A DNA stretch of 64,000 nucleotides from assembly GCA_030533445.1 (NCBI GenBank), contig JARPUW010000314.1, forward strand, positions 1 through 64,000, given 5' to 3'. The notes beneath the pieces are model-generated. The model did no database searches. It saw only the letters and a list, made by a program, of their open reading frames with translations, and had not been told where the DNA came from. Shown here one piece after another: positions 32,688 to 46,360 of this stretch (positions are counted from its first letter, which is position 1; each line of letters opens with the position of its first letter). A program made the position numbers and the translations under genes. Source of the stretch: Cyprinodon diabolis. Lineage: Eukaryota; Chordata; Actinopteri; Cyprinodontiformes; Cyprinodontidae.

Positions 32688-35600
32688 CCGAACAAACGAC
32701 TGCTGAGCAAAAACCGTATGAGTTATTCAAAAAATTTTTTCACCGTGAGCGTCAGTCATCCTTCGACTCCAACTATGCCAACTTTGGTGTATGTGTGTCA
32801 TTCAGAAAAATATTTATGACGAGTTTAAAACACATAGTCGGATTCGTTTTTCTCCCCTCTTCTGCTCCAAAACCAATGAAAAACGGCTCTGATTTTCATC
32901 GACTTTAGGTCGGTCTGGAGGGTTTTTAAGGAAAAGTATTAATCCTACCGTAATTCCGAAGATATTGTGTGGGTCCAGAGATTTCAGTCTACAAACTGAC
33001 CAAAAATGGTGACTCTAGCTATAAATATGTGGCCGTGAGGGCGAGTTTAAAATGTTTTTTTGTGTTTAAAAAACGCCTGCCTCACACTCTAGCTTTTCAG
33101 TTGCTCCACTCTAGCAGGCTGGATTTTGCTAAAACTTTGTGGCGCTTGAGGTCTGATTATACAAAAACCGTAGCAGTTATCAACATACCGTCTTCAGTTT
33201 TAAATAGACGAAGGATTTATCTACAAACTGAGCTTCAAACTGTTTTTCTAGGTGAATGTATGGCGACACAGTGAAGTGCTGTTTTTTATGCTTTTTTTTT
33301 CCTCTCCCCATTCATTTCCTATGGGATTTTTTTGCGACGTTTTCGCTAATAATTCGCAAACCTTCGGACTAATGAGAAAGTTTTATACAAGCACACATCA
33401 CCCCATTGGTCCCGACGCGTGTGCCAACTTTGGGCCCGATCCGCCAAACCATGCGGGACTAGTTACGCGCCGAAGTTTTGGGTATACGGGAGAATTATAA
33501 TAATAACTAGAAAATTTCTAAAGAAATTTTGAGGGGGGCCACCTACTGCCCGTCTTGGGAACCGGGCCAATACGGCCCTGGCAAGTGACGTCGGGGCTCC
33601 CCAGACCAACTGCTTACGCCTTTGAGGGCTGCTGAGGGAAGGAAAGAGGGCAAGTTCATGGGCAAAGAGAGCTGTGTGCCACTTGTGCTGAAATCTGGGA
33701 AATAGACGTGCACAGAGTATGATGCACAAGGGTAATATGGGTTGTCCATATTGAAACACAGTGGGTAAAGCCCAGTTGGCGGGCTTCGCCCGCCTGCTAG
33801 GAGCCATCTCAGTGAAGAAAAAAATCACCAATGGCGGGCTCTGCCCGCCTTCTAAGAGCCATTGCAGTGATGAAATCACCAATGGCGGGCTCCGCCCGCC
33901 TGCTAAGAGCCATTGCAGTGATGTAATCACCTTTGGCGGGCTCCGCCCGCCTGTTACCATTGGCGGGCTCCGCCCGCCTTCTAAGAGCCATTGCAGTGAT
34001 GAAATCACCAATGGCAATGAGCAATATGCCAGAATGTATGAGTGTGTATAAGGAAGAGGCTTTTATTCTGTAGAGTCCTTGTAGTCTTATTTTGAAAGTC
34101 TATCATGAATGTGCATCAAAAGATGGGTCACGCCCAGCAGTGATATAGAATCCATTTCCAAATGTTAAATCACTGGTTTTCCATGTTATTAGGTGAATAG
34201 TTGCTGTATTACAGAGTAAATGGGAGACTTTTATTGTGAAATTTGCTCTGGGGTGTGTTTTGAAAAGGTCACTAGAGTCTAATAAAAACAACCTGGAAGA
34301 GTTTGGGTCATAATGTTGAGCCATTTGCATCAATTAATGCATTACTATAATCTAGAGGCTTTTATTTTGTAGGGTCCCTGGAGTCTTATTTTGAAAGTCC
34401 AACAGAGTTGTGTTTATAGAAAATGTTCAGACCCGTCAATGATAGTTGATTACTTTCCAATCGTTAAATCACTCTTTTTCCATGTTATTAGGGCAGTAGA
34501 TGAAGCGGAAATGGGAGGCTTTTATTTTGAAATTTGCTATAGGGTGTGTTTTAAACAGTCTCCTAGAGTCTATTCTCTAAAACGGGGTTGAGTTTGGGTC
34601 ATAATGTTGAGCCATATAGAGCAATAAATATATGTAAAAAATATAGAGGCTTTTATTTTGTAGGGTCCCTGGAGTCTTATTTTGAAAGTCTATCAGTGCT
34701 GAGTGGCAAGGGAAGTGTCATGTACAGCAGTCATATAGTATCCATTTCCCAATGTTAAATCAGTCCTTTCACCCTCCATTAGATTAATATGTGCTGTTTA
34801 AAACAGCAGAGGTAAAATCTGTTTGAAGCTTGGTAACCTTGACAACGCTTAACGAGCCTCTCACTGACACAGACAACAGCTGCACTCACTATTGGTTTCT
34901 TCTTCCCAGGCTTTTTTGTATGGGAAGAACGGCACCGAACAAACGACTACTGATCAAAAACCGTATGAGTTATTCAAAAAACATTTTCACCATGAGCATC
35001 AGCAATCCTTCGACTCCAACTATACCAACTTTGGTGTATGTGTGTCATTCAGAAAAATATTTATGACGAGTTGAAAACACATAGTCTGATTCGTTTTTCT
35101 CCCATCTTCAGCTCAAAAAGAATGGAGAAAGGCTGAAACTCTCATCCACTTTAGGTTGGTCTGGAGGGTTTTTAAGGCAAAGTATTAATCCTACCGTAAT
35201 TCCGAAGACATTGTGTGAGTCCAGAGGTTTCAGTCTACAAACTGACCAAAAATGGTGACTGTAGCTCCAAATATGTGGCCGTGAGGGCGAGAATAAGATG
35301 TTTGATCTTAAAAAATGGCCGCCTCACACTAAGATTTCAGCAGCTGCACTCTAGCAGGCTGCTGCAGAAGCTAACTGTCAGCTAGCTTCCAGGTGCTTAC
35401 CCTCCGAACAAACGACTGCTGAGCAAAAACCGTAAAAGATATCTGAAAAATTCTTTCAGTGAAAGCAACATCTATCCTTTGTCTCAGACTGGGGTAACCT
35501 TCATGTCTGTAGGTCTTTCACAACCCAAAACGAAGCACAAACAAAATGGTTGGCCCACCTGCTCCTCCCTTTGTTTGAACTGCAGGACCTCACTCTCACT

Positions 35601-35858
35601 CACCTTTTAGCTGCTAAAGCACCCCTCCGAACAAACGACTGCTGAGTAAAAACCGTAAAAGGTATCTGAAAAATTCTTTTTATCTAAGCGACAGCTATAT
35701 CTTGTCTTCAATTGGAGTAACTTTCATGGCTGTAGGTCATCTACAAACTGAATGGGAAGAGAAAGAAAAAGAAAAAACGTTTCATCACACCTAAGCTTCT
35801 AATTGAGCTAGCTGCAGCAGGTCACTGTCACTCAGCTTTCAGGTGCTTAAAATGTCCT
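32688..35858 (+). repeat. Macrosatellite unit 11 (3,171 bp)
   Basis: Complete unit, counterpart of unit 2: same TATGGCGAC, CCATGCGGG, CAGAGTATG, GTACAGCAG and CTCATCCAC/AAGGCAAAG bases. It differs from unit 2 by an intact five-palindrome minisatellite, one extra AAT at the VNTR site, the CGG form of module A and GTCTTGGGAACC near 33553, which weakens the left arm of the GC stem-loop. Confidence 0.97.
33778..34015. repeat. 51-bp minisatellite, unit 11 (5 palindromes)
   Basis: Standard common-type array. It is the intact counterpart of the deleted array in unit 2. Confidence 0.95.
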
Positions 35859-38800
35859 CCGAACAAACGACTGCTGAGCAAAAACCGTATGAGTTATTCA
35901 AAAAATTTTTTCACCGTGAGCGTCAGTCATCCTTCGACTCCAACTATGCCAACTTTGGTGTATGTGTGTCATTCAGAAAAATATTTATGACGAGTTTAAA
36001 ACACATAGTCGGATTCGTTTTTCTCCCCTCTTCTGCTCCAAAACCAATGAAAAACGGCTCTGATTTTCATCGACTTTAGGTCGGTCTGGAGGGTTTTTAA
36101 GGAAAAGTATTAATCCTACCGTAATTCCGAAGATATTGTGTGGGTCCAGAGATTTCAGTCTACAAACTGACCAAAAATGGTGACTCTAGCTATAAATATG
36201 TGGCCGTGAGGGCGAGTTTAAAATGTTTTTTTGTGTTTAAAAAACGCCTGCCTCACACTCTAGCTTTTCAGTTGCTCCACTCTAGCAGGCTGGATTTTGC
36301 TAAAACTTTGTGGCGCTTGAGGTCTGATTATACAAAAACCGTAGCAGTTATCAACATACCGTCTTCAGTTTTAAATAGACGAAGGATTTATCTACAAACT
36401 GAGCTTCAAACTGTTTTTCTAGGTGAATGTATGCCGACACAGTGAAGTGCTGTTTTTTATGCTTTTTTTTTCCTCTCCCCATTCATTTCCTATGGGATTT
36501 TTTTGCGACGTTTTCGCTAATAATTCGCAAACCTTCGGACTAATGAGAAAGTTTTATACAAGCACACATCACCCCATTGGTCCCGACGCGTGTGCCAACT
36601 TTGGGCCCGATCCGCCAAACCGTGCGGGACTAGTTACGCGCCGAAGTTTTGGGTATACGGGAGAATTATAATAACTAGAAAATTTCTAAAGAAATTTTGA
36701 GGGGGGCTACCTACTGCCCGTCTTGGGAACCGGGCCAATACGGCCCTGGCAAGTGACGTCGGGGCTCCCCAGACCAACTGCTTACGCCTTTGAGGGCTGC
36801 TGAGGGAAGGAAAGAGGGCAAGTTCATGGGCAAAGAGAGCTGTGTGCCACTTGTGCTGACATCTGGGAAATAGACGTGCACAGCGTATGATGCACAAGGG
36901 TAATATGGGTTGTCCATATTGAAACACAGTGGGTAAAGCCCAGTTGGCGGGCTTCGCCCGCCTGCTAGGAGCCATCTCAGTGAAGAAAAAAATCACCAAT
37001 GGCGGGCTCTGCCCGCCTTCTAAGAGCCATTGCAGTGATGAAATCACCAATGGCGGGCTCCGCCCGCCTTCTAAGAGCCATTGCAGTGATGAAATTACAA
37101 ATGGCAATGAGCAATATGCCAGAATGTATGAGTGTGTATAAGGAAGAGGCTTTTATTCTGTAGAGTCCCTGGAGTCTTATTTTGAAAGTCTATCATGGAA
37201 GTGCATCTAAAGATGGGTCATGCCCAGCAGTTATATAGAATCAATTTCCAAATGTTAAATCACTGGTTTTCCATGTTATTAGGTGAATAGTTGCTGTATT
37301 ACAGAGTAAATGGGAGACTTTTATTGTGAAATTTGCTCTGGGTGTGTTTTGAAAAGGTCACTAGAGTCTAATAAAAACAACCTGGAAGAGTTTGGGTCAT
37401 AATGTTGAGCCATTTGCATCAATTAATGCATTAGTATAATCTAGAGGCTTTTATTTTGTAGGGTCGCTGGAGTCTTATTTTGAAAGTCCAACAGAGTTGT
37501 GTTTATAGAAAATGTTCAGACCCGTCAATGATAGTTGATTACTTTCCAATCGTTAAATCACTCTTTTTCCATGTTATTAGGGCAGTAGATGAAGCGGAAA
37601 TGGGAGGCTTTTATTTTGAAATTTGCTATAGGGTGTGTTTTAAACAGTCTCCTAGAGTCTATTCTCTAAAACGGGGTTGAGTTTGGGTCATAATATTGAG
37701 CCATATAGGGCAATAAATATATGTAAAAAATATAGAGGCTTTTATTTTGTAGGGTCCCTGGAGTCTTATTTTGAAAGTCTATCAGTGCTGAGTGGCAAGG
37801 GAAGTGTCATGGACAGCAGTCATATAGTATCCATTTCCCAATGTTAAATCAGTCCTTTCACCCTCCATTAGATTAATATGTGCTGTTTAAAACAGCAGAG
37901 GTAAAATCTGTTTGAAGCTTGGTAACCTTGACAACGCTTAACGAGCCTCTCACTGACACAGACAACAGCTGCACTCACTATTGGTTTCTTCTTCCCAGGC
38001 TTTTTTGTATGGGAAGAACGGCAACGAAAACAAACGACTACTGATCAAAAACCGTATGAGTTATTCAAAAAACATTTTCACCATGAGCATCAGCAATCCT
38101 TCGACTCCAAGTATACCAACTTTGGTGTATGTGTGTCATTCAGAACAATATTTATGACGACTTGAAAACACATAGTCTGATTCGTTTCTCTCCCATCTTC
38201 AGCTCAAAAAGAATGGAGAAAGGCTGAAACTCATCGACTTTAGGTTGGTCTGGAGGGTTTTTAAGGAAAAGTATTAATCCTACCGTAATTCCGAAGACAT
38301 TGTGTGAGTCCAGAGGTTTCAGTCTACAAACTGACCAAAAATGGTGACTGTAGCTCCAAATATGTGGCCGTGAGGGCGAGAATAAGATGTTTGATCTTAA
38401 AAAAATGGCCGCCTCACACTAAGATTTCAGCAGCTGCACTCTAGCAGGCTGCTGCAGAAGCTAACTGTCAGCTAGCTTCCAGGTGCTTACCCTCCGAACA
38501 AACGACTGCTGAGCAAAAACCGTAAAAGATATCTGAAAAATTCTTTCAGTGAAAGCAACATCTATCCTTTGTCTCAGACTGGGGTAACCTTCATGTCTGT
38601 AGGTCTTTCACAACCCAAAACGAAGCACAAACAAAATGGTTGGCCCACCTGCTCCTCCCTTTGTTTGAACTGCAGGACCTCACTCTCACTCACCTTTTAG
38701 CTGCTAAAGCACCCCTCCGAACAAACGACTGCTGAGTAAAAACCGTAAAAGGTGTCTGAAAAATTCTTTTTATCTAAGCGACAGCTATATCTTGTCTTCA

Positions 38801-38948
38801 ATTGGAGTAACTTTCATGGCTGTAGGTCATCTACAAACTGAATGGGAAGAGAAAGAAAAAGAAAAAACGTTTCATCACACCTAAGCTTCTAATTGAGCTA
38901 GCTGCAGCAGGTCACTGTCACTCAGCTTTCAGGTGCTTAAAATGTCCT
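35859..38948 (+). repeat. Macrosatellite unit 12 (3,090 bp; shortest, hybrid)
   Basis: Complete unit and the shortest. The left part up to the second minisatellite palindrome is common-type (GGAACCGGGCC, GAAACACAG, CAGTTGGCGGG). After the third palindrome it is D-type (AATTACAAATGG, GTCATGCCCAG, GGGTCGCTGG, AACGAAAACAAACG). The switch lies inside the minisatellite, which has only three palindromes. Private bases: GGGGGGCTACC near 36703 and GCTGACATC near 36857. From 37107 it is collinear with unit 3 at a constant offset of 29,011. Confidence 0.97.
36945..37105. repeat. 51-bp minisatellite, unit 12 (3 palindromes, hybrid)
   Basis: Starts common-type (CAGTTGGCGGGCTTCG, ATCTCAGTGAAG) and ends D-type (AATTACAAATGGC), with only three palindromes (TTCG, TCTG, TCCG). 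It is the shortest minisatellite in the window and marks a type switch. Confidence 0.95.
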
Positions 38949-39759
38949 CCGAACAAACGACTGCTGAGCAAAAACCGTATGAGTTATTCAAAAAATTTTT
39001 TCAGCGTGAGCGTCAGACATCCTTCGACTCCAACTATGCCAACTTTGGTGTATGTGTGTCATTCAGAAAAATATTTATGACGAGTTTAAAACACATAGTC
39101 GGATTCGTTTTTCTCCCCTCTTCTGCTCCAAAACCAATGAAAAACGGCTCTGATTTTCATCGACTTTAGGTCGGTCTGGAGGGTTTTTAAGGAAAAGTAT
39201 TAATCCTACCGTAATTCCGAAGATATTGTGTGGGTCCAGAGATTTCAGTCTACAAACTGACCAAAAATGGTGACTCTAGCTATAAATATGTGGCCGTGAG
39301 GGCGAGTTTAAAATGTTTTTTTGTGTTTAAAAAACGCCTGCCTCACACTCTAGCTTTTCAGTTGCTCCACTCTAGCAGGCTGGATTTTGCTAAAACTTTG
39401 TGGCGCTTGAGGTCTGATTATACAAAAACCGTAGCAGTTATCAACATACCGTCTTCAGTTTTAAATAGACGAAGGATTTATCTACAAACTGAGCTTCAAA
39501 CTGTTTTTCTAGGTGAATGTATGCCGACACAGTGAAGTGCTGTTTTTTATGCTTTTTTTTTCCTCTCCCCATTCATTTCCTATGGGATTTTTTTGCGACG
39601 TTTTCGCTAATAATTCGCAAACCTTCGGACTAATGAGAAAGTTTTATACAAGCACACATCACCCCATTGGTCCCGACGCGTGTGCCAACTTTGGGCCCGA
39701 TCCGCCAAACCGTGCGGGACTAGTTACGCGCCGAAGTTTTGGGTATACGGGAGAATTAT

Positions 39760-39903
39760 AATAATAATAATAATACGCGGAATAAATATGTGCAATAGTA
39801 GTAGGTGGGCCATGCCTTCGGCATGTGGCCCCCCAATAATAATACGCGGAATAAATATGTGCAATAGTAGTAGGTGGGCCATGCCTTCGGCATGTGGCCC
39901 CCC
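39760..39903 (+). repeat. (AAT)n/hairpin VNTR, unit 13 (2 copies)
   Basis: Cores at 39775-39834 and 39844-39903, 9-bp spacer. Confidence 0.93.
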
Positions 39904-40176
39904 AACTAGAAAATTTCTAAAGAAATTTTGAGGGGGGCCACCTACTGCCCGTCTGGGGAACCGGGCCAATACGGCCCTGGCAAGTGACGTCGGGGCTCCC
40001 CAGACCAACTGCTTACGCCTTTGAGGGCTGCTGAGGGAAGGAAAGAGGGCAAGTTCATGGGCAAAGAGAGCTGTGTGCCACTTGTGCTGAAATCTGGGAA
40101 ATAGACGTGCACAGCGTATGATGCACAAGGGTAATATGGGTTGTCCATATTGAAACACAGTGGGTAAAGCCCAGTT

Positions 40177-40414
40177 GGCGGGCTTCGCCCGCCTGCTAGG
40201 AGCCATCTCAGTGAAGAAAAAAATCACCAATGGCGGGCTCTGCCCGCCTTCTAAGAGCCATTGCAGTGATGAAATCACCAATGGCGGGCTCCGCCCGCCT
40301 GCTAAGAGCCATTGCAGTGATGTAATCACCTTTGGCGGGCTCCGCCCGCCTGTTACCATTGGCGGGCTCCGCCCGCCTTCTAAGAGCCATTGCAGTGATG
40401 AAATCACCAATGGC
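40177..40414. repeat. 51-bp minisatellite, unit 13 (5 palindromes)
   Basis: Standard common-type array with the 27-bp subunit. Confidence 0.95.
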
Positions 40415-43063
40415 AATGAGCAATATGCCAGAATGTATGAGTGTGTATAAGGAAGAGGCTTTTATTCTGTAGAGTCCTTGTAGTCTTATTTTGAAAGTCT
40501 ATCATGAATGTGCATCAAAAGATGGGTCACGCCCAGCAGTGATATAGAATCCATTTCCAAATGTTAAATCACTGGTTTTCCATGTTATTAGGTGAATAGT
40601 TGCTGTATTACAGAGTAAATGGGAGACTTTTATTGTGAAATTTGCTCTGGGGTGTGTTTTGAAAAGGTCACTAGAGTCTAATAAAAACAACCTGGAAGAG
40701 TTTGGGTCATAATGTTGAGCCATTTGCATCAATTAATGCATTACTATAATCTAGAGGCTTTTATTTTGTAGGGTCCCTGGAGTCTTATTTTGAAAGTCCA
40801 ACAGAGTTGTGTTTATAGAAAATGTTCAGACCCGTCAATGATAGTTGATTACTTTCCAATCATTAAATCACTCTTTTTCCATGTTATTAGGGCAGTAGAT
40901 GAAGCGGAAATGGGAGGCTTTTATTTTGAAATTTGCTATAGGGTGTGTTTTAAACAGTCTCCTAGAGTCTATTCTCTAAAACGGGGTTGAGTTTGGGTCA
41001 TAATGTTGAGCCATATAGAGCAATAAATATATGTAAAAAATATAGAGGCTTTTATTTTGTAGGGTCCCTGGAGTCTTATTTTGAAAGTCTATCAGTGCTG
41101 AGTGGCAAGGGAAGTGTCATGGACAGCAGTCATATAGTATCCATTTCCCAATGTTAAATCAGTCCTTTCACCCTCCATTAGATTAATATGTGCTGTTTAA
41201 AACAGCAGAGGTAAAATCTGTTTGAAGCTTGGTAACCTTGACAACGCTTAACGAGCCTCTCACTGACACAGACAACAGCTGCACTCACTATTCGTTTCTT
41301 CTTCCCAGGCTTTTTTGTATAGGAAGAACGGCACCGAACAAACGACTACTGATCAAAAACCGTATGAGTTATTCAAAAAACATTTTCACCATGAGCATCA
41401 GCAATCCTTCGACTCCAACTATACCAACTTTGGTGTATGTGTGTCATTCAGAACAATATTTATGACGACTTGAAAACACATAGTCTGATTCGTTTCTCTC
41501 CCATCTTCAGCTCAAAAAGAATGGAGAAAGGCTGAAACTCATCGACTTTAGGTTGGTCTGGAGGGTTTTTAAGGAAAAGTATTAATCCTACCGTAATTCC
41601 GAAGACATTGTGTGAGTCCAGAGGTTTCAGTCTACAAACTGACCAAAAATGGTGACTGTAGCTCCAAATATGTGGCCGTGAGGGCGAGAATAAGATGTTT
41701 GATCTTAAAAAAATGGCCGCCTCACACTAAATTTCAGCAGCTGCACTCTAGCAGGCTGCTGCAGAAGCTAACTGTCAGCTAGCTTCCAGGTGCTTACCCT
41801 CCGAACAAACGACTGCTGAGCAAAAACCGTAAAAGATATCTGAAAAATTCTTTCAGTGAAAGCAACATCTATCCTTTGTCTCAGACTGGGGTAACCTTCA
41901 TGTCTGTAGGTCTTTCACAACCCAAAACGAAGCACAAACAAAATGGTTGGCCCACCTGCTCCTCCCTTTGTTTGAACTGCAGGACCTCACTCTCACTCAC
42001 CTTTTAGCTGCTAAAGCACCCCTCCGAACAAACGACTGCTGAGTAAAAACCGTAAAAGGTATCTGAAAAATTCTTTTTATCTAAGCGACAGCTATATCTT
42101 GTCTTCAATTGGAGTAACTTTCATGGCTGTAGGTCATCTACAAACTGAACGGGAAGAGAAAGAAAAAGAAAAAACGTTTCATCACACCTAAGCTTCTAAT
42201 TGAGCTAGCTGCAGCAGGTCACTGTCACTCAGCTTTCAGGTGCTTAAAATGTCCTCCGAACAAACGACTGCTGAGCAAAAACCGTATGAGTTATTCAAAA
42301 AATTTTTTCACCGTGAGCGTCAGTCATGCTTCGACTCCAACTATGCCAACTTTGGTGTATGTGTGTCATTCAGAAAAATATTTATGACGAGTTTAAAACA
42401 CATAGTCTGATTCGTTTTTCTCCCCTCTTCTGCTCCAAAACCAATGAAAAACGGCTCTGATTTTCATCGACTTTAGGTCGGTCTGGAGGGTTTTTAAGGA
42501 AAAGTATTAATCCTACCGTAATTCCGAAGATATTGTGTGGGTCCAGAGATTTCAGTCTACAAACTGACCAAAAATGGTGACTCTAGCTATAAATATGTGG
42601 CCGTGAGGGCGAGTTTAAAATGTTTTTTTGTGTTTAAAAAACGCCTGCCTCACACTCTAGCTTTTCAGTTGCTCCACTCTAGCAGGCTGGATTTTGCTAA
42701 AACTTTGTGGCGCTTGAGGTCTGATTATACAAAAACCGTAGCAGTTATCAACATACCGTCTTCAGTTTTAAATAGACGAAGGATTTATCTACAAACTGAG
42801 CTTCAAACTGTTTTTCTAGGTGAATGTATGCCGACACAGTGAAGTGCTGTTTTTTATGCTTTTTTTTTCCTCTCCCCATTCATTTCCTATGGGATTTTTT
42901 TGCGACGTTTTCGCTAATAATTCGCAAACCTTCGGACTAATGAGAAAGTTTTATACAAGCACACATCACCCCATTGGTCCCGACGCGTGTGCCAACTTTG
43001 GGCCCGATCCGCCAAACCGTGCGGGACTAGTTATGCGCCGAAGTTTTGGGTATACGGGAGAAT

Positions 43064-43204
43064 TATAATAATAATAATACGCGGAATAAATATGTGCAAT
43101 AGTAGTAGGTGGGCCATGCCTTCGGCATGTGGCCCCCCAATAATACGCGGAATAAATATGTGCAATAGTAGTAGGTGGGCCATGCCTTCGGCATGTGGCC
43201 CCCC
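43064..43204 (+). repeat. (AAT)n/hairpin VNTR, unit 14 (2 copies)
   Basis: Cores at 43079-43138 and 43145-43204, 6-bp spacer (66-bp period). Confidence 0.93.
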
Positions 43205-43477
43205 AACTAGAAAATTTCTAAAGAAATTTTGAGGGGGGCCACCTACTGCCCGTCTGGGGAACCGGGCCAATACGGCCCTGGCAAGTGACGTCGGGGCTCC
43301 CCAGACCAACTGCTTACGCCTTTGAGGGCTGCTGAGGGAAGGAAAGAGGGCAAGTTCATGGGCAAAGAGAGCTGTGTGCCACTTGTGCTGAAATCTGGGA
43401 AATAGACGTGCACAGCGTATGATGCACAAGGGTAATATGGGTTGTCCATATTGAAACACAGTGGGTAAAGCCCAGTT

Positions 43478-43715
43478 GGCGGGCTTCGCCCGCCTGCTAG
43501 GAGCCATCTCAGTGAAGAAAAAAATCACCAATGGCGGGCTCTGCCCGCCTTCTAAGAGCCATTGCAGTGATGAAATCACCAATGGCGGGCTCCGCCCGCC
43601 TGCTAAGAGCCATTGCAGTGATGTAATCACCTTTGGCGGGCTCCGCCCGCCTGTTACCATTGGCGGGCTCCGCCCGCCTTCTAAGAGCCATTGCAGTGAT
43701 GAAATCACCAATGGC
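43478..43715. repeat. 51-bp minisatellite, unit 14 (5 palindromes)
   Basis: Standard common-type array with the 27-bp subunit. Confidence 0.95.
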
Positions 43716-44089
43716 AATGAGCAATATGCCAGAATGTATGAGTGTGTATAAGGAAGAGGCTTTTATTCTGTAGAGTCCTTGTAGTCTTATTTTGAAAGTC
43801 TATCATGAATGTGCATCAAAAGATGGGTCACGCCCAGCAGTGATATAGAATCCATTTCCAAATGTTAAATCACTGGTTTTCCATGTTATTAGGTGAATAG
43901 TTGCTGTATTACAGAGTAAATGGGAGACTTTTATTGTGAAATTTGCTCTGGGTGTGTTTTGAAAAGGTCACTAGAGTCTAATAAAAACAACCTGGAAGAG
44001 TTTGGGTCATAATGTTGAGCCATTTGCATCAATTAATGCATTAGTATAATCTAGAGGCTTTTATTTTGTAGGGTCCCTGGAGTCTTATT

Positions 44090-46360
44090 TTGAAAGTCCA
44101 ACAGAGTTGTGTTTATAGAAAATGTTCAGACCCGTCAATGATAGTTGATTACTTTCCAATCGTTAAATCACTCTTTTTCCATGTTATTAGGGCAGTAGAT
44201 GAAGCGGAAATGGGAGGCTTTTATTTTGAAATTTGCTACAGGGTGTGTTTTAAACAGTCTCCTAGAGTCTATTCTCTAAAACGGGGTTGAGTTTGGGTCA
44301 TAATGTTGAGCCATATAGGGCAATAAATATATGTAAAAAATATAGAGGCTTTTATTTTGTAGGGTCCCTGGAGTCTTATTTTGAAAGTCTATCAGTGCTG
44401 AGTGGCAAGGGAAGTGTCATGGACAGCAGTCATATAGTATCCATTTCCCAATGTTAAATCAGTCCTTTCACCCTCCATTAGATTAATATGTGCTGTTTAA
44501 AACAGCAGAGGTAAAATCTGTTTGAAGCTTGGTAACCTTGACAACGCTTAACGAGCCTCTCACTGACACAGACAACAGCTGCACTCACTATTGGTTTCTT
44601 CTTCCCAGGCTTTTTTGTATGGGAAGAACGGCACCGAACAAACGACTACTGATCAAAAACCGTATGAGTTATTCAAAAAACATTTTCACCATGAGCATCA
44701 GCAATCCTTCGACTCCAACTATACCAACTTTGGTGTATGTGTGTCATTCAGAAAAATATTTATGACGAGTTGAAAACACATAGTCTGATTCGTTTCTCTC
44801 CCATCTTCAGCTCAAAAAGAATAGAGAAAGGCTGAAACTCTCATCGACTTTAGGTTGGTCTGGACGGTTTTTAAGGAAAAGTATTAATCCTACCGTAATT
44901 CCGAAGACATTGTGTGAGTCCAGAGGTTTCAGTCTACAAACTGACCAAAAATGGTGACTGTAGCTCCAAATATGTGGCCGTGAGGGCGAGAATAAGATGT
45001 TTGATCTTAAAAGAATGGCCGCCTCACACTAAGATTTCAGCAGCTGCACTCTAGCAGGCTGCTGCAGAAGCTAACTGTCAGCTAGCTTCCAGGTGCTTAC
45101 CCTCCGAACAAACGACTGCTGAGCAAAAACCGTAAAAGATATCTGAAAAATTCTTTCAGTGAAAGCAACATCTATCCTTTGTCTCAGACTGGGGTAACCT
45201 TCATGTCTGTAGGTCTTTCACAACCCAAAACGAAGCACAAACAAAATGGTTGGCCCACCTGCTCCTCCCTTTGTTTGAACTGCAGGACCTCACTCTCACT
45301 CACCTTTTAGCTGCTAAAGCACCCCTCCGAACAAACGACTGCTGAGTAAAAACCGTAAAAGGTATCTGAAAAATTATTTTTATCTAAGCGACAGCTATAT
45401 CTTGTCTTCAATTGGAGTAACTTTCATGGCTGTAGGTCATCTACAACCTGAATGGGAAGAGAAAGAAAAAGAAAAAACGTTTTGTCACACCTGATCTTCT
45501 AATTGAGCTAGCTGCAGCAGGACACTCTCCCCCAGCTTTCAGCTGCTTAAAATGTCCTCCGAACAAACGACTGCTGAGCAAAAACCGTATGAGTTATTCA
45601 AAATATTTTTTCACCGTGAGCGTCAGCCATCCTTCGACTCCAACTATGCCAACTTTGGTGTATGTGTGTCATTCAGAAAAATATTTATGACGAGTTTAAA
45701 ACACATAGTCTGATTCGTTTTTCTCCCCTCTTCTGCTCCAAAACCAATGAAAAACGGCTCCGATTTTCATCGACTTTAGGTCGGTCTGGAGGGTTTTTAA
45801 GGAAAAGTATTAATCCTACCGTAATTCCGAAGATATTGTGTGGGTCCAGAGATTTCAGTCTACAAACTGACCAAAAATGGTGACTCTAGCTATAAATATG
45901 TGGCCGTGAGGGCGAGTTTAAAATGTTTTTTTGTGTTTAAAAAACGCCTGCCTCACACTCTAGCTTTTCAGTTGCTCCACTCTAGCAGGCTGGATTTTGC
46001 TAAAACTTTGTGGCGCTTGAGGTCTGATTATACAAAAACCGTAGCAGTTATCAACATACCGTCTTCAGTTTTAAATAGACGAAGGATTTATCTACAAACT
46101 GAGCTTCAAACTGTTTTTCTAGGTGAATGTATGCCGACACAGTGAAGTGCTGTTTTTTATGCTTTTTTTTTCCTCTCCCCATTCATTTCCTATGGGATTT
46201 TTTTGCGACGTTTTCGCTAATAATTCGCAAACCTTCGGACTAATGAGAAAGTTTTATACAAGCACACATCACCCCATTGGTCCCGACGCGTGTGCCAACT
46301 TTGGGCCCGATCCGCCAAACCGTGCGGGACTAGTTACGTGCCGAAGTTTTGGGTATACGG
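44090..46360 (+). repeat. C-type block, copy 3
   Basis: Right half of unit 14 plus left half of unit 15. Same marks as copies 1 and 2; the one difference noticed is GGCTCCGATTTTC near 45757. Confidence 0.92.

Larger units (their letters stand above)
38949..42255 (+). repeat. Macrosatellite unit 13 (3,307 bp)
   Basis: Complete unit with two VNTR hairpin copies. Module A carries the CAGCGTGAG and CAGACATCC pair shared only with unit 4. Private bases: CCAATCATTAAATC near 40856, CTATTCGTTTC near 41289, TGTATAGGAAG near 41327, one-base loss in CACTAAATTTCAG near 41725. Module B is partly D-like (GAACAATATTTATGACGAC, CTGAAACTCATCG) but lacks the AACGAAAAC form. Confidence 0.97.
42256..45558 (+). 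repeat. Macrosatellite unit 14 (3,303 bp; C-type right half)
   Basis: Complete unit with two VNTR hairpin copies separated by a 6-bp spacer. Private bases: CAGTCATGCTTCG near 42322 and GTTATGCGCC near 43031. The right half is C-type (GCTACAGGG, TGGACGG, AAAAGAATGG, TTTGTCACACCTGATC), matching units 5 and 6. Confidence 0.97.
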
